A stretch of DNA of 47,554 nt from Nemertoderma westbladi. Lineage: Eukaryota; Xenacoelomorpha; Nemertodermatida; Nemertodermatidae. Position numbers and translations under genes: made by a program. Under the pieces are notes generated by a model. That model did not search any database, was not told where the DNA came from, and saw only the letters and a program-made list of their open reading frames with translations. This document shows, one piece after another, positions 30,994-42,425 of this stretch (its first letter is position 1; every line of letters starts with the position of its first letter). The stretch spans positions 1 through 47,554 of the forward strand of contig JAUCBJ010005176.1 in the NCBI GenBank assembly GCA_032718475.1, written 5' to 3'.

Positions 30994-32580
30994 ATTCCAA
31001 AATTTTAACATTACCAAATGATTGAATATATATTATAGTATAAGTGATAGAAACTGCACAAATTAAAATACTGTAGTTCGTTGCTTTATAAATAAATGTA
31101 AAAATGACATAAATTATGTTATAAAAAAGTTAGCTTACATTTCTGGTAGCGTTTGGAGCCTTGTTAATAGTTTATAGCTACTGGTTATTAATAGCTATCG
31201 GTAGGTAATGCAGTAAGCCTATCTGGCTGTCAGGCAATTAATAATAAATACCACCTATTTTTTTCGTGGTAACCAATGACGCCGTAACTTTACAGCTCGC
31301 CGTCATTGGTTACTACATAAACAAGGGACATTACAACACTAATACAATACTAAATGTACAGGCCAATACAATACTGCAATGTCCTCTAAAGTAAAAGTAA
31401 AGTTCTAAATAACAACTGGCTGTTAATACTAACGGCGTTGAGTAATGTTACACTTTTGGAATAAAAACTAATACTTATGGAATTATATTTTATGCCATTT
31501 AGTTATATTAACAGTACAGTATATCAATTATTATTATTATTAGAGAAATAGAGATGGAGAATCTAAGAGTTGCGATAACACTTTGAATTTAATTCGGAAA
31601 AAATGTGCACATTCTACTATTCCTCACAAATGCGGATTAAAAAATGGACAAAAAATAATTTATTTTTGTACAAGATGTACCACTGTTTCTTTTAAAAATT
31701 CACTTTTTCTCCGCAAAAATGCGGACAAAAACGACTTTTTGCCCAAAATTAACCTACATTTTTAGAATATTATACTACTGTAATATTAATTACAGTATGA
31801 ATATAATAAATACATTTATTGGACATTGAATACATTGAGCACACCATTAGCTACCATTTAATATTCCTTTAAAATATTCCCTTTTGAATTAGAAGTAACA
31901 AAGTTATCGATAATTTGATGTCAATTCTGCACCATTGTGTAATTATATAATAGCTACTATTAATTAGCTATACTGTGTTATTGAAGGCGATATTCCTGAA
32001 CGTTAATCAACACGTTTTAAACACGTTTTAGAACGATTCCATGCGTTTTATTAAATAGAATCCAGTTTTTTTCAAAAAAATGTTATAGAACAAAAAATAT
32101 TTGTTCTAGAACATAATTTTTTTAAATGAATAGATAACATGTTCTGGAACATTTTCTATACAAAAATAGTAATAAAAACTAGCTACTACAAAATATTTAT
32201 AGAAGGAAGTAGGATGTCGGAACCAGGGTCGAAATTACGGCTAGAGTTCCGTATAGAACCCTAGATCATTGATTGGATAAATATTTTATTACCGAAATTT
32301 TGGAATTTAGATTCTTGGATAATAATCAATTATGGATAACAAAATAATTTTGATATTTTGATTGTCCGCATAAATGCGGACAAAAAGGTATTTTATGTCC
32401 GCATTTTTGCGGATAATATAGAGAATTTTTAAAAGAAAAATATATTTTGCTGAACACATTAATTTTCATGCACACATATGACCACTTTATGCAATGCATG
32501 CATATCTGTTTGCTTAATTTCTAACAAGTTGCTTGGTAACTACTTAAATAGAACAATTTTATATTGATAGTAATGCAGCG
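30994..32580. other. AT-rich non-coding DNA with a 13-bp hairpin
   Basis: No gene recognised. GTAACCAATGACG and CGTCATTGGTTAC (about 31269-31313) form a perfect 13-bp stem around a 19-base loop. Several GTTCTAGAACA-type palindromes near 32100-32150 recall the palindrome at 25916-25985. Short open frames here are AT-rich and lack motifs. Confidence 0.4.
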
Positions 32581-32582
32581 TT

Positions 32583-32795
32583 AGGCCGCGTTCACACTAC
32601 CGAGTCAAAGTCAAAGTCAAAGACAAAGTCAAAAGAAAATAAATATAGTTAGCTAGCAATAATAAATAATAATACATTATAAATATAGGCCTAATATAAT
32701 ACATAATGGCGTTCTAGAAAAAAATTAATTTCTTGTTATTTTTTTACATTTTGTCTTTTGACTTTGACTTTGACTCGGTAGTGTGAACGTGTAAA
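32583..32795. mobile_element. MITE with CGTTCACACTACCGAGTC terminal inverted repeats
   Basis: Left arm 32589-32634 (CGTTCACACTACCGAGTC then AAAGTC repeats) and right arm 32755-32789 (CTTTGACTTTGAC, then TCGGTAGTGTGAACG) are inverted copies around about 120 bp of AT-rich DNA. This is a classic non-autonomous DNA transposon layout. The superfamily cannot be fixed; target-site duplication is unclear because the right outer edge has diverged. Confidence 0.75.
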
Positions 32796-33670
32796 AAATC
32801 TCTACAATTTCAATTCAATGTATTTAATCAGATAAACTGACATATAAATAAAACTGTAAAAATGCGGTTACTAGAATCGCACAGACAACGTTATAAGAAT
32901 AAATAAAATTAATGTTCATAGTTAATAAACGATTGAACCCATGCAATCTACAGTAGTAGTAGCAAAAGGTGCATTGTGAGGTTTAATATTATTACTCAGG
33001 AGCAATGTTGGGCGAGACACGTAGTCGGCGAGCCTTGGTATACGATTCATATAGGGCAAATGGGGCATGTCCGTCCGTCCGTCCGTCTGGTAAATGTTTG
33101 CGTCTGTCTGGTAAATGTTTGAACGCGAATTTCTCGGCATCGCTGGTTCGGAATTGAACCAAACTTAGTGGGTAAGTAGTACATATAATATAAAGTATAT
33201 ATAAAGTATATACAAAAAATATTACACCTTTAATTACAGTTGCAACAGCTCATCTCCAATTTATTTAATTAATATCACATGGCAGCAATACTCGAGCTGA
33301 ATATTTATTTATTTGTACTTCCCTCCTGTTTCACTCTAGCATACTTGAGGCCGGTAGGTTCGCTGCTAGAGATAGAATATATGCAACTTAAGACTGTCCG
33401 TTCAATAGAAGTGGATTAGGTGGGAGTGTGAGTGTCAGGGGCTAGTGGATGAGCTGGTTAGCGCTACTGATGAGGCCTGATAGGCTGAAACGTACGTATA
33501 GCGCTGGTTCAACCCCCGGTGACGCGCTTTCTCATTTTTTCCACTTCTGAACAAAGCCATAATATTACACCTTTAAGTAGTAGAGGGAAAGTTTAGAAAG
33601 TTTGTAAAGTTTGGTGAAAAATCATGCAGTCTGACGTCACCTACGACAGATTATGTGGTTTTTATAAAAA
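32796..33670. other. Non-coding DNA with short tandem repeats
   Basis: Contains (GTCC)n and two tandem TCTGGTAAATGTTTG units near 33069-33122. No gene recognised. Confidence 0.4.
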
Positions 33671-34265
33671 GTTAAATTTCTCGGGAACGCCTCCTTTTCC
33701 TGCGCTGAAATTTTGGTTGCCTGTAGAGAATCATGAAGTCTATCTTTTACGAAATTGAAAAGTACTAAAAAGTAAAAGTTACTTAATTGGGGATCCGCTA
33801 GAGACTCAGAAGTAATGACATAGGCCTACCGGTACGGTACTGCTGTACTGTGCAGCACTGGTAAGTACGAAATTGCAGAATAACAATTTGACACCACCTA
33901 GCGGAATAATATATGATTGTATATCGAATGACGAATGAAATACATTTATAGCATGGGCTATGGGGTCCGAGCCACGAAGTTGGCGGAGCCTTTGCGAACT
34001 GACTATCTATTAGGGGGGTAAGTCAATTATGGCAACTAGTTAATTCAATAATGGTACTGTATGTCATCATCGTACCAGTGCTGCACAGTACAGCAGTACC
34101 GTACCGGTAGGCCTATGTCATTACTTCTGAGTCTCTAGCGGATCCCCAATTAAGTAACTTTTACTTTTTAGTACTTTTCAATTTCGTAAAAGATAGACTT
34201 CATGATTCTCTACAGGCAACCAAAATTTCAGCGCAGGAAAAGGAGGCGTTCCCGAGAAATTTAAC
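33671..34265. repeat. Perfect 193-bp inverted repeat with 209-bp spacer
   Basis: 33671-33863 and 34073-34265 are exact reverse complements over 193 bases by direct comparison. They enclose a 209-bp spacer. The right arm ends exactly where LINE family A copy 2 begins. The arms have no coding content. Perfect identity means a very recent fold-back duplication or an assembly artefact. Confidence 0.9.
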
Positions 34266-35780
34266 TGAGGCTCTTGCCTCTGAGGCGGAAGATCACTGTA
34301 AGGGCTATACTGCCTTCACAGAGGCAGTTAAGTTAGCAGCTGCAGAAACAGTTCCTGTATACCCTCGAAACAGGAAACGGGCCCCCTGGACTGACAACAA
34401 AATTCAGAAGTGCCGAAATGACCTCTACAAGGCGCAGAAAGAGTCCCGACTCAAACAGACTACAGCGGCCAAGAATGCAGTTAAGGCTGCATCTAGGTCC
34501 CTGAACAGGCAGTACTCTGTTAATTTACAGGAGCTAATAAACCAACAGGTTGATGCCATCAATGATGCTGATGATAGCAGGCAATCATCCCAGGCATGGA
34601 GATCGATCAACTTGCTTGCTGGTCGAAAAAGCCAACCAACCACCAAGGTTAAGGCTGAATCACCAGCCGATCGCCTCAATGGTTGGAAGGCCCACTTTGA
34701 AAAGCTCCTCAATAATGACAGGGTATTGCCTGATAACTTTATAGAAGTAAAAGTGTCTGAGTCTGTACTCCCAGATATTCCCATTGGTGATATCTCCTTT
34801 GCAGAAGTGAAGGCTGCTGCAAAGAGCATTAAGAGCAATCGTGCCAGTGGAGTAGACGGTGTTCCCCCTGAGGTCTTTAAAATACCTGAGTGTTTAAAGC
34901 TCATCTATCCCATCATAGTAGACATGTACCGTACAACAAGAGTCCCACAAGAAATGAAAACAAATAAGTTGGTGCCACTTCCCAAGAAGGACAACCTAAC
35001 ACTCTATGGTTCTTTTCGGGGAATCTCATTGATCTCGATTGCTGCAAAGCTATACAATATAATTCTATTAAATCGCATGAGGGATCCCATTGAGAGACTG
35101 CTCCGCGGAAATTAGAATGGATTCCGTAAAGTTCGTGGGACCCTGGAGCCCATTTTGGCACTTAGAAGGATAATTGAAGAGTTATCAAAAAAGAAAGACA
35201 GGCATCTGGCTGTTATCTTTGTTGACTTCTTCAAGGCCTTTGATTCAGTCTCTCGCTCACGTATGTTCATGCATACTTTCATTATATGGGATTCCTGATG
35301 AAATTATTGCAGCAATCAGATCAGTATACGATGGTTCGACAACATTTGTGTCTACTGTTGACGGTGACACAGAACCATTTAAAGTGTTATGGGGCGTCCT
35401 CCAGGGAGACACACTTGCACCATTCTTGTTCATAATTGTTGTTGACTATGTTCTACGCATGTCCTTAGATCATCATAATGATGATGGGGTGATGATAACT
35501 CCACCTACTGGCTCCAGAAGTCGAGGAAATCCTGCCAAGTACCTAACTGATCTAGACTTTGCTGATGACTTAGGAGTACTCTCAGAATCACTAGAGGGAG
35601 CCCAACGGCTCCGCAGCTCATTAGAACATGCTGCTTCTAGTGTTGGTCTTTTTATTAACTCCAGAAAGACCAAAATTTTGACAGTTAACTTTGAAAGTCC
35701 TCAGCAAGTCTCTGATCGGATGAGCATAAGCTCAAAAGATGGTATGCTTGAGCATGTGGATGACTTCTGTTACCTGGGAT
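34266..35780 (+). pseudogene. RTE-like LINE family A, copy 2
   Basis: Nearly identical to copy 1 in the opposite orientation. From 34612 the frame includes GWKAHFEKLLNNDRVLP, FAEVKAAAKSIKSNRASGVD, VPLPKKDNLTLYGSFRGISL and a TAG at 35113-35115. In another frame come YGIPDEIIAAIRSVYDGS, GVLQGDTLAPFLFIIVVDY and LDFADDLGVLSES. It lacks the endonuclease and stops at 35780 inside the YLG region, where it joins a different LINE. It has the same stop and same frameshift as copy 1, so both derive from an already defective sequence. Confidence 0.88.
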
Positions 35781-36915
35781 TCACACTACAAGAACGCAGA
35801 AGTAGTAGATATCCGGCAACTACAGTCACAGACACCGACTCTGCGGATGACATCGCCCTGCTCTCTTATACGCTAATAGATGCACAGACAGCTTCTACTG
35901 AATAAAGCGGGGTAGCTCAGTTGGTTGAGCGCCGGGCCTGCAATCTATTGGTTGTAGGTTCAGTCCCGCCCGGGTCCACTCAGCCTTTCATCCACTGGGG
36001 TCGATAAATTGAGTACCAGTTAAATAACTGGGAGCAAATCTTGGGATAGGTGTAGCGCCCACCCCTACCCTCGGGCAGCAGCTATCGAAAGAGGAGTCTT
36101 CGGGTCGCCTCAGGCTTTGGTCGACTGTTTGCTTGCTTTCTGAATAAAGTGTATTGCATATAAATGCTACCAAGACCGAATTCATGACTTTTAATGTTGA
36201 TGGAAACTTGACAACAATTGATAATAATCAATTAAGGAAGGTTGACGACTTCCAGTACCTTTGGTCATGGATAGAGAGTAGCAAAAAGGACATAGAAGTT
36301 AGGAAAGCAAAGGCTTGGGTAGCTCTATCAAAAATGGATACCATCTGGAAATCAGATCTCTCCAGGCGCCTGAAGACTTAAGTTCTTTTGAGCCACAGAG
36401 GAAAGTGTATTTTTATATGGGGGTGAGACCTGGGCACTGACAAAATCACTTGAACAACGAATTGATGGTTGCTAGACAAGACTAGGGGAGGGTAACATTT
36501 GGCATGTTTTTGTCTAATACGCTCATATCTTCCAATCTGTTTACTCTTTTTGTTTAATTTGAGTTCTCATTTTGTCCAGAATTGAATGGGCTATCTTTCA
36601 TTCATAGTTTGTATTGATTTTAAACAGATGTATGATACTATACCACCTCTATCAACCACTCTCCGTGAACGCAGATTAAGATTCAGTGGGCACTGCTTGA
36701 GAAGTAAAGACGAGGTCATACCAGATCTACTTTTCTGGCAACCAACACATGGAAAGCGTAGTCGTGGACGACCGGCCATAACATATATAAATCAACTTGA
36801 AAGGGATACTGAACTTTGGTGAAACGAAATTGCATAAGCTTCGGAGAATCGGGGAGCCTGGAAGGATCTCATTTCCACTGTCCGAGTTCGCTCGACCTAG
36901 TAGTAGTAGTAGTAT
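35781..36915 (+). pseudogene. Second RTE-like LINE fragment (family D), carrying a SINE
   Basis: Begins at the junction with family A as TLQERRSSRYPATTVTDTD then SADDIALLS (a second catalytic box, FADD changed to SADD). The SINE interrupts it at 35907-36140, after which it resumes with HINATKTEFMTFNVDG, VDDFQYLWSWIESS and RKAKAWVALSKMDTIWKS. The C-terminal part LRERRLRFSGHCLRSKDEV, HGKRSRGRPAITYI, ends near 36900 with an (AGT)n tail at 36899-36913. Several stops and shifts make it dead. The motifs match RTE LINEs but differ clearly from family A. Confidence 0.8.
35907..36140 (+). mobile_element. tRNA-derived SINE, copy 2, with target-site duplication
   Basis: About 90% identical by eye to the copy at 3923-4161, including the tRNA-like head and the CACTCAGCCTTTCATCC and GGTCGATAAATTGAGTACC body. 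CTGAATAAAG flanks it at 35898-35907 and 36140-36149. Removing the SINE and one repeat rejoins the LINE family D frame. This dates it as younger than the LINE fragment. Confidence 0.9.
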
Positions 36916-37240
36916 CTATAAAGAAAGACAGCTTGGCAGCATATGAGATTGCTGACGAAATTATTGTAGTTATCAGATCACTGTATGATGGTTCCACCAC
37001 AATTGTCTCTACTGGCTGATGGTGACACAGATCCATTCTAAGTCTTATGGGGAATCCTTCACAGGGTGACACACTTGCACCATAATTATTCATAATTGTG
37101 GTTTATTATTTTCTACGCATGTCCTTAGACTATCCTAATGAATATGGAGTTACGGTAACACCCCCTACTGGCACAAGAAGTAGAGGAAATCCAGCAAATT
37201 ATTTTACTGATCTAGACTTTGCTGATGACTTAGTGTTGCA
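36916..37240 (+). pseudogene. RTE-like LINE family A, diverged copy 4 fragment
   Basis: Follows the (AGT)n tail directly. Recognisable blocks are EIIVVIRSLYDGSTTIVST, QGDTLAP, RMSLDYPNEYGVTVTPPTG and LDFADDL, in three different frames. It is clearly older than copies 1-3 and ends near 37240, where unrelated sequence begins. Confidence 0.7.
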
Positions 37241-38235
37241 AACCAAACGTTACCCAACAGGGCAAACCTACACCAGATTATTCTCAAAAAGGGGTATTCA
37301 GGAGTTTAAGAGGGATATAGTCAAGAATCTTATATGTTTTGGGATGGTGTTAATAATTTAGGACCAATAACACAAAACTTGTTGTCTATAAGAGAGACGC
37401 GACATGTACCCTTACTTGCAAGGGACGGTATGGTACAAAGACGACCTCTGCGGTGACAGCTTTGAACTTTTTAAATAGAAACTTAAGAGTTGAAAAGAAG
37501 TCTAAGCACCACAGGGTGTTTTCATGTAAATTTGGCGCTATGGAAATATAAAAATAATAATAATACATAAACTAAATTAGTACCTAGTTGAGTGTATAAT
37601 TAATCATTGTGGCCGTGATGGTTCATGGTTAATACACAACCCTTTCATTTGCGGTTGTGAAGGTTGTGATTGGAAGTGGTTAAAGACGGCCAAGTACAGT
37701 AGGGTTGAGCCCAGTGGCAGTAGATGATGGTATTGACAGATGGGAGGCCATGAGGAGGTAAACTCGCTAAGCGGACATACAAGGTATCAGGTAGTATTTC
37801 CAGGTCTATCTTTTACCTGAGCCCATGATAGTGTACTGTAACACCATAGAAAAACCTCTGGGTGAGGAAAAAGAGAAACCGGGTGAGGGGTGCTTTGGGT
37901 CCGTTAGGATCCAAAGTATAGCCTCAAAAATAATACAATCAAATATAATCCAAAATATACAGAAAAATACAACAGTATTTTTCGTTGTTTCGTTATGCTA
38001 AAAACACTCTGTGAAAAAATACAATCAAAGGTTATGAAAAATTGTAGAAAATCAAAAGGTAGCGAAAAAGTCACAGGTTATGAAAAAAAGTCGCAATAAA
38101 CTTGGTGCAACTTCACGCTATTGGAACTTGGCGATAGTGCAGAACACCAGGTTACCGTCTGAGTCCAAACAGGGGTGGGACCGGATTGGACGAAAATGGT
38201 TACTTTGCCCTCACAACACTACTGTATACCGTCGA
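37241..38235. other. Unassigned sequence, possible LINE 3' end at 37241-37570
   Basis: 37241-37570 ends in GGAAATATAAAAATAATAATAATA, an (ATA)n-like tail that could be the 3' end of a LINE, but no coding motif supports this. 37571-38235 has no recognised features. Confidence 0.3.
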
Positions 38236-39070
38236 TCCTGGCGAGCCTGGGATGAACTGTATAGCCAGCGGACAGAGTGCACAAGCACCACCGTAACTGA
38301 CAGAGTCAAGCCTATAGAGACACTGCTACTTTCCCCATAAGCGTAGCGAGGGGGCTGGGGGGATGTTCCCCCGGGCGCACTCACCCGGGGGCGCTGAAAT
38401 GCCAGGCAAATGTCAGGGTATTCTTGTAAAAATAAGACAGATCAGTGAAAAATCGGGGATTGTGATACAGTATACAGGACATGTGTCATAAGCGAAAAAT
38501 GTAAAAATTTTCTCTGCTCGCTTCGCCTGCCATTCAATATACTGCTGTACATTATTATAATTTCACATATCAAACTTGTGTATAGATTTGATATAGTTAT
38601 ATACTTTTAGTTTTGTTTTTGTGGTCTGTTTTTTAGATGTTTTTTTTAAATATTATATTCTGTTAAACAGTATAATATTTAAAAAAACACCATAAATGAA
38701 AAGTTAAAATTATTGAAGGGGGGGGGGGGGGGGGGGGGGCTATCTCAGCTTCATTCCCCTGGACGCCAGAAGGGCTCTCTACGCCTCTGACTTCGCCCCC
38801 AAAACTAAATAGTCGGTCCTGGGACGAACTAAGTAGCCAGTGGACAGAGTGCGCAAGCGCTCTGGGGCTAGTTAGCCAGAGCTCAGTCCTCGGCGGTGAC
38901 GACTTAACTTCCGCGAACCCGTTAAGGCCGGCCTGGGAAGAAAGAAGTCCAATACCTTGGAGCAGAGCTCACTCTAGGGCTAGTCAGCCAAAGCTCAGTC
39001 CTTGGCGGTAACGACTTAGCTTCCCAACTACCGCGAACCCTTTAATGCCTCATAATAGCCTCTCGTCAAC
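38236..39070 (+). repeat. GC-rich repeat modules with hairpin and G-run
   Basis: CCTGGGAYGAACT...TAGCCAGYGGACAGAGTGCRCAAGC occurs at 38239-38284 and 38818-38862. A second module (GGGCTAGT(T/C)AGCCA(G/A)AGCTCAGTCCT(C/T)GGCGGT, ending in CGCGAACCC) occurs twice at about 38868-38925 and 38976-39035. A 19-bp A/T hairpin lies at 38639-38690 and a G-run at 38719-38739. Non-coding; family unknown. Confidence 0.6.
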
Positions 39071-40076
39071 AAGTCAACTAGTCCGACTAGCGGCACTGGC
39101 TGTTTCCGCTGACGGGGTTCAGTTGAACAACGCGTCCTTTTGTATCTGGGAATAAGAAATTTGGGATTTGGAAATAGGAATTTGGAATCTGTAAATAAAA
39201 CGTATTACAAATCGCTGAAATCCATGCTACAATTCAAATACAGCAAAACAATTTTAGAAAACATTAAATGTGGATCGCTCTCTATTAAAGAGGGAGCAAG
39301 CGAAAATATTGTAAAGGGGATTTACGATATGGCGGGCGTAAATTTTGAAACGAAACACTCGACAATCATAGAGTACTTTTCCATGGACATATAAACCGGT
39401 GGGGCCTTCGCGCAGCACGAGGCTCAGTTATTAGATACAAATTAAAATTGAGCAATTCTATCACAAAATCGGGATTTAAGAAATTAACCAAACCGTAAAT
39501 ATATCATAGAGGGGAAAGTTGCTCGCCCTCTTAATCTGCACCCCAACCCAAAGGCGCACAGAGGATTGGTGAGAGGCAGGTATTAAGAGAAAATTGGTGT
39601 TTTAGAAGTAATAAATTTTAGGCGTGGAGGCGACCCAATTTGTAAGAAATATTATAACTTACCTTATGCCGTTTTAGTATTGATACTGAAATATTAATTT
39701 ACCATTTCGAGGTCTCAACAAAATTATTTAGCTATATTTATTCTAAAGAATCTCCATTAAATACTCAGCCAATCATTTTGCGAGATAAACAATAAGCAAG
39801 CTGTCTTATTACTCTAGGGCCTAACACTATTGCATGTCCTATAGAATTACACCTTGCTGGAATAGTGGTGAGGTGGAACTGGTCGGACTGATTCCTAGCC
39901 CGGTAAACACACCGGACGTGTTCTAGCACATATCTGATGTTTCAGCTAAGTCAGAGATTGCACTTTGAGATATTTTGCCCTCTAGCGGTAGACTAGAGAA
40001 CTGCAGACAGATGAGCCTCCTTTGAATGACACAGTTAATGGTCTAGTATAAATATCCCTGCTGAGCAACAGGTATG
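39071..40076. other. Non-coding region with an unassigned 84-codon open frame
   Basis: An open frame at 39140-39394 (plus) would encode a small basic protein (ends in STIIEYFSMDI) but matches nothing I know and has no clear start context. The rest is AT-rich without recognised content. Confidence 0.3.
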
Positions 40077-40661
40077 AGGCTCTTGCCTCTGAGGCGGTAG
40101 ATCACTGTGAGGGCTATACTGCCTTCACAGAGGCAGTTAAGTTGGCAGCTGCAGAAACAGTTCCTGTATACCCTCGAAACAGGAAACGCGCCCCCTGGAC
40201 TGACAACAAAATTCAGAAATGCCGAATTGACATCTACAAGGCGCAGGCAGAATGAGTCCCGACTCAAACAGACTACAGCGTTCAAGAATACAGTTAAGGC
40301 TGCATCTAGGTCCCTGAACAGGCAGTACTCAGTTAATTTACAGGAGCTAATAAACCAACAGGTTGATGCCATCAATGATGCTGACGACAGCAGGCAATCA
40401 TCCCAGGCATGGAGATCGATCAACTTGCTTGCTGGTCGAAAAAGCCAACCAACCACCAAGGTTAAGGCTGAATCACCAGCCGATCGCCTCAATGGTTGGA
40501 AGGCCCACTTTGAAAAGCTCCTCAATAATGACAGGGTATTGCCTGATAACTTTATAGAAGTAAAAGTGTCTGAGTCTGTACTCCCAGATATTCCCATTGG
40601 TGATATATCCTTTGCAGAAGTGAAGGCTGCTGCAAAGAGCATTAAGACCAATCGTGCCAGT
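40077..40661 (+). pseudogene. RTE-like LINE family A, copy 3, cut by an LTR
   Basis: Closely matches copies 1 and 2 from GAGGCTCTTGCCTCTGAGG to GAGCATTAAGACCAATCGTG. It encodes the linker and the start of RT (GWKAHFEKLLNNDRVLP, FAEVKAAAKSIKTNRAS), with a frameshift near 40250. At 40661/40662 it stops dead against TGTGACGGG, the edge of an LTR. The other half should lie beyond the right end of this window. Confidence 0.85.
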
Positions 40662-41242
40662 TGTGACGGGATCTACGGAGGATCCCGGTTTATCCGGTTT
40701 TGGTTTCTAGTTTACGCGTCCCCGCCGTGTGTGAAAGATATAAAGAGTTCTGAGTTATTGATTGATCGGTGTATATGGGTTCGGAATATAATATAGTAAA
40801 GATAACAGCACAGATGCTTAATGTATGATATAATGTACCGGTAGATGATATGTACTGGTGACGGTAGACGGAGACGGTAACTAGAGTTCCGCTACTGTCC
40901 TAACTAGCTGACTTACTACAAGTGAATGAAATAATGCATGGACCGGTAATATATTGCTCGGTTGGCCATATTGCTCTACCCAGTCGATGCTTCCCCCCTA
41001 TTGGCTAATAACCTAATTGTCGCCCCTTTACCTTCCCTGGAGTGTTTCCCGTTGCTCCTGTTATTCCCTCTCTCTCTCAGGGGTGTAACTCCTGACCCCT
41101 GTTGTGCGTATGTCCTCTGGGGTTTTCTTGTCCCCACTTTATTGGGGTGATACGAGGTTGATATTGGATATCAACCTCGTGTTCCCAATATTGCTTAAAG
41201 CTCGCTTTATGGGGCTGGCTAGCGGAATTGAATATGCTAACA
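40662..41242 (-). mobile_element. 3' LTR of a minus-strand LTR retrotransposon
   Basis: A 581-bp block bounded by TGTGACG...GCTAACA (plus), i.e. TGTTAGC...CGTCACA on the minus strand: canonical TG...CA ends. On the minus strand it is immediately preceded by GGAAGATAGCTTGGGGGGAG (41243-41262), a polypurine tract, so it is the 3' LTR of an element reading leftward. It holds a 13-bp-arm palindrome (41152-41180) and CAATAAAG near 41140. It interrupts LINE family A copy 3. The 5' LTR is not in the window. Confidence 0.8.
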
Positions 41243-41948
41243 CTCCCCCCAAGCTATCTTCCCGGTAAGAAGATAGCATCCACCTCTAGTGCGCTACAAT
41301 TCCGCTGGATCTCGACCTAGTATCGAGTGTGGGGTGGAACTATTTTTTTTTTCGGAGCCGGTTTTCCAGACCGCCCCCTATGGGTATGATATCGCTACCC
41401 TGTTTACCTGGCGTCCCGTGTCGGGCCGATTGTGCGCTCCTCTCACACGACTTTTGTTTCCCCAACACTTTCACCACTAGCTCTACCCTGTTCTCATCCT
41501 GACTCTCCTCTACTTCTCCTCACTTCCGCTCTAACTTTCGGACTTCCCTGTCCCTCACTCAGCCTCTTATTCCTTCCTCCCCCCCCACACTTGAATTGCA
41601 CTCGCACTCTCTCCGCACTCCGCACTATTGCTCCATTGCTCGACCCCTCTTTGGCTAACTTACTCATCTCTGACGAGTCTCACCCCGCTCTCCTGTGCCG
41701 TCGCACTCAGGAAATGTGAAGTCGTCTAGTGTCTCGTTCGTCATAGTCAGTCATCCCCCGGTCCAGTAGCTAATTGGAAAAAGGTTGAGTGACTATAGTA
41801 CTTACTTCGATTATATTTTGCTTAACTAATAATGATTACTACGTACGTACCTACTAATTGCACTTTTCAATTATTTAAATTACTTGAATTTATACTTAGG
41901 AGTTCGCACGTCTCGCGTGGTGCCTTCCAGGCATGTTACACCGAAGTC
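41243..41948 (-). other. Polypurine tract and untranslated region before the 3' LTR
   Basis: 41243-41262 is the polypurine tract (minus strand). Between it and the gag-like stop at 41949 lie about 690 bp without coding motifs, purine-rich on the minus strand at 41450-41720. No pol sequence lies between the gag-like frame and the tract. Confidence 0.55.
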
Positions 41949-42422
41949 CTAGTTCGTTCCACCAGCCTTTGGGAACCACCTCAAGTCTTTCCCTTTGTCG
42001 TCCCCCTCCCTGGGTCGTTTCCTGGTCACTGCCGCTCCTCTGGTCTTGTCTGCTTTCTGGCTTCTGACTCTCGCCGCCACCTCCTTACTGATCCCGGTCG
42101 TCGACTCCTTTGGTGCCGGTGTTATTAGCTCCCGGTATCGCTTCGCGGGTGGCCCCTCCGAGTGGCCCTGTTGTCTCCCCCTGGTGGCGTCCCATAGGAT
42201 CATCTTCATTGCCAGCGGCACATGCTCCGCCAAGAAATCCCTAAACTCTCCTCTACTCTGTGGCGTCCACCTATCCAAATACCTCTGCGTATTTATCACT
42301 CCGGCATATGATGCCGCCGTCGCCACTTCCTGGTAGGTAAACGGAAGCCTCCGTTTGATAATCTCCATGTGAGCCTCCTGATTGATGTTAAAGAAGCCCC
42401 ACCGGAACTCCTGGGCCTTCAT
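41949..42422 (-). CDS. Gag-like polyprotein (locus 2), C-terminal segment
   Basis: Same frame as the zinc-knuckle segment, separated only by a TAA at 42426-42428. It is open for 157 codons. FFNINQEAHMEIIKRR and LPFTYQEVATAASYAGVIN begin a compact region; the last 70 residues are basic and low-complexity (VTRKRPREGDDKGKD), like the basic tail of the locus 1 frame. The location directly after the zinc knuckles fits the C-terminus of a Gag-type RNA-binding protein. No database family was recognised. Confidence 0.55.
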   Translation of the reverse strand: MKAQEFRWGFFNINQEAHMEIIKRRLPFTYQEVATAASYAGVINTQRYLDRWTPQSRGEFRDFLAEHVPLAMKMILWDATRGRQQGHSEGPPAKRYRELITPAPKESTTGISKEVAARVRSQKADKTRGAAVTRKRPREGDDKGKDLRWFPKAGGTN

Positions 42423-42425
42423 ACA

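Noticed and set aside
34425-34904. A 159-codon minus-strand open frame and its twin at 40043-40651
   Set aside because: Antisense to the RTE-like LINE linker/RT; it recurs wherever that LINE occurs.
39140-39394. A small host gene of 84 codons
   Set aside because: No motif, no homology I recognise, AT-biased composition and no convincing start context; left as unassigned.
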